From contig JAHIYL010000052.1 in assembly GCA_018815145.1 (NCBI GenBank), positions 1 through 5,673 on the forward strand: a stretch of DNA of 5,673 nt, given 5' to 3'. The notes beneath the pieces are model-generated. The model saw only the letters and a program-made list of their open reading frames with translations, was not told the DNA's origin and did no database searches. The stretch comes from Nanobdellota archaeon (GTDB taxonomy: Archaea; Nanobdellota; Nanobdellia; Woesearchaeales; GW2011-AR15). Below are positions 5,662-5,673 of this stretch, piece by piece (the first letter of the stretch is position 1; each line of letters begins with the position of its first letter). The translations under genes and the position numbers were made by a program.

Positions 5662-5673
5662 ATTTTTGAATAG

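Overview
The window looks archaeal. It holds an archaeal-type family B DNA polymerase interrupted by an intein. Three of its four genes have a TTTAAA/TTTATAAA box whose first base lies 30-31 bases before the start codon, the spacing of leaderless archaeal transcripts, and transcript ends are T-rich tracts. The AT-rich sequence and small genes would fit a DPANN-like or other small-genome archaeon, but nothing here fixes the lineage.

Layout, left to right. (1) Positions 52-195: a very short, strongly basic gene (47 residues, 24 of them lysine) with its own Shine-Dalgarno site. It is built on a 10-residue repeat resembling histone H1 tails and is followed by T-tracts. (2) Positions 294-3699: polB, replicative/repair DNA polymerase B. 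Its reading frame is broken once, at a run of nine A (806-814) just after exonuclease motif I. Removing one A rejoins the frames into a 1134-residue precursor. Removing the 356-residue intein (1786-2853), which sits inside polymerase motif B and carries a LAGLIDADG homing endonuclease, leaves 778 residues, the normal size for an archaeal PolB, with all exo and pol motifs and a C-terminal PCNA-binding-like peptide. (3) Positions 3776-4096: a 106-residue two-helix membrane protein of unknown function. (4) Positions 4101-5630, minus strand: an APC-superfamily amino acid permease of 509 residues with about 14 membrane segments, converging on gene 3 with four bases between the stop codons.

The genes do not form one operon: each has its own promoter or leader, and the last is on the opposite strand. 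The two nucleic-acid-related genes (basic peptide and polymerase) are adjacent but separately expressed. I see no new multi-gene system. The points most worth checking are the A9 frameshift in an otherwise intact polB (an identical, identically phased 12-mer is read without a shift at 1447-1458), the intein's Gly-Gln C-terminus, and the basic repeat peptide, which is short enough to be missed by a length cutoff.
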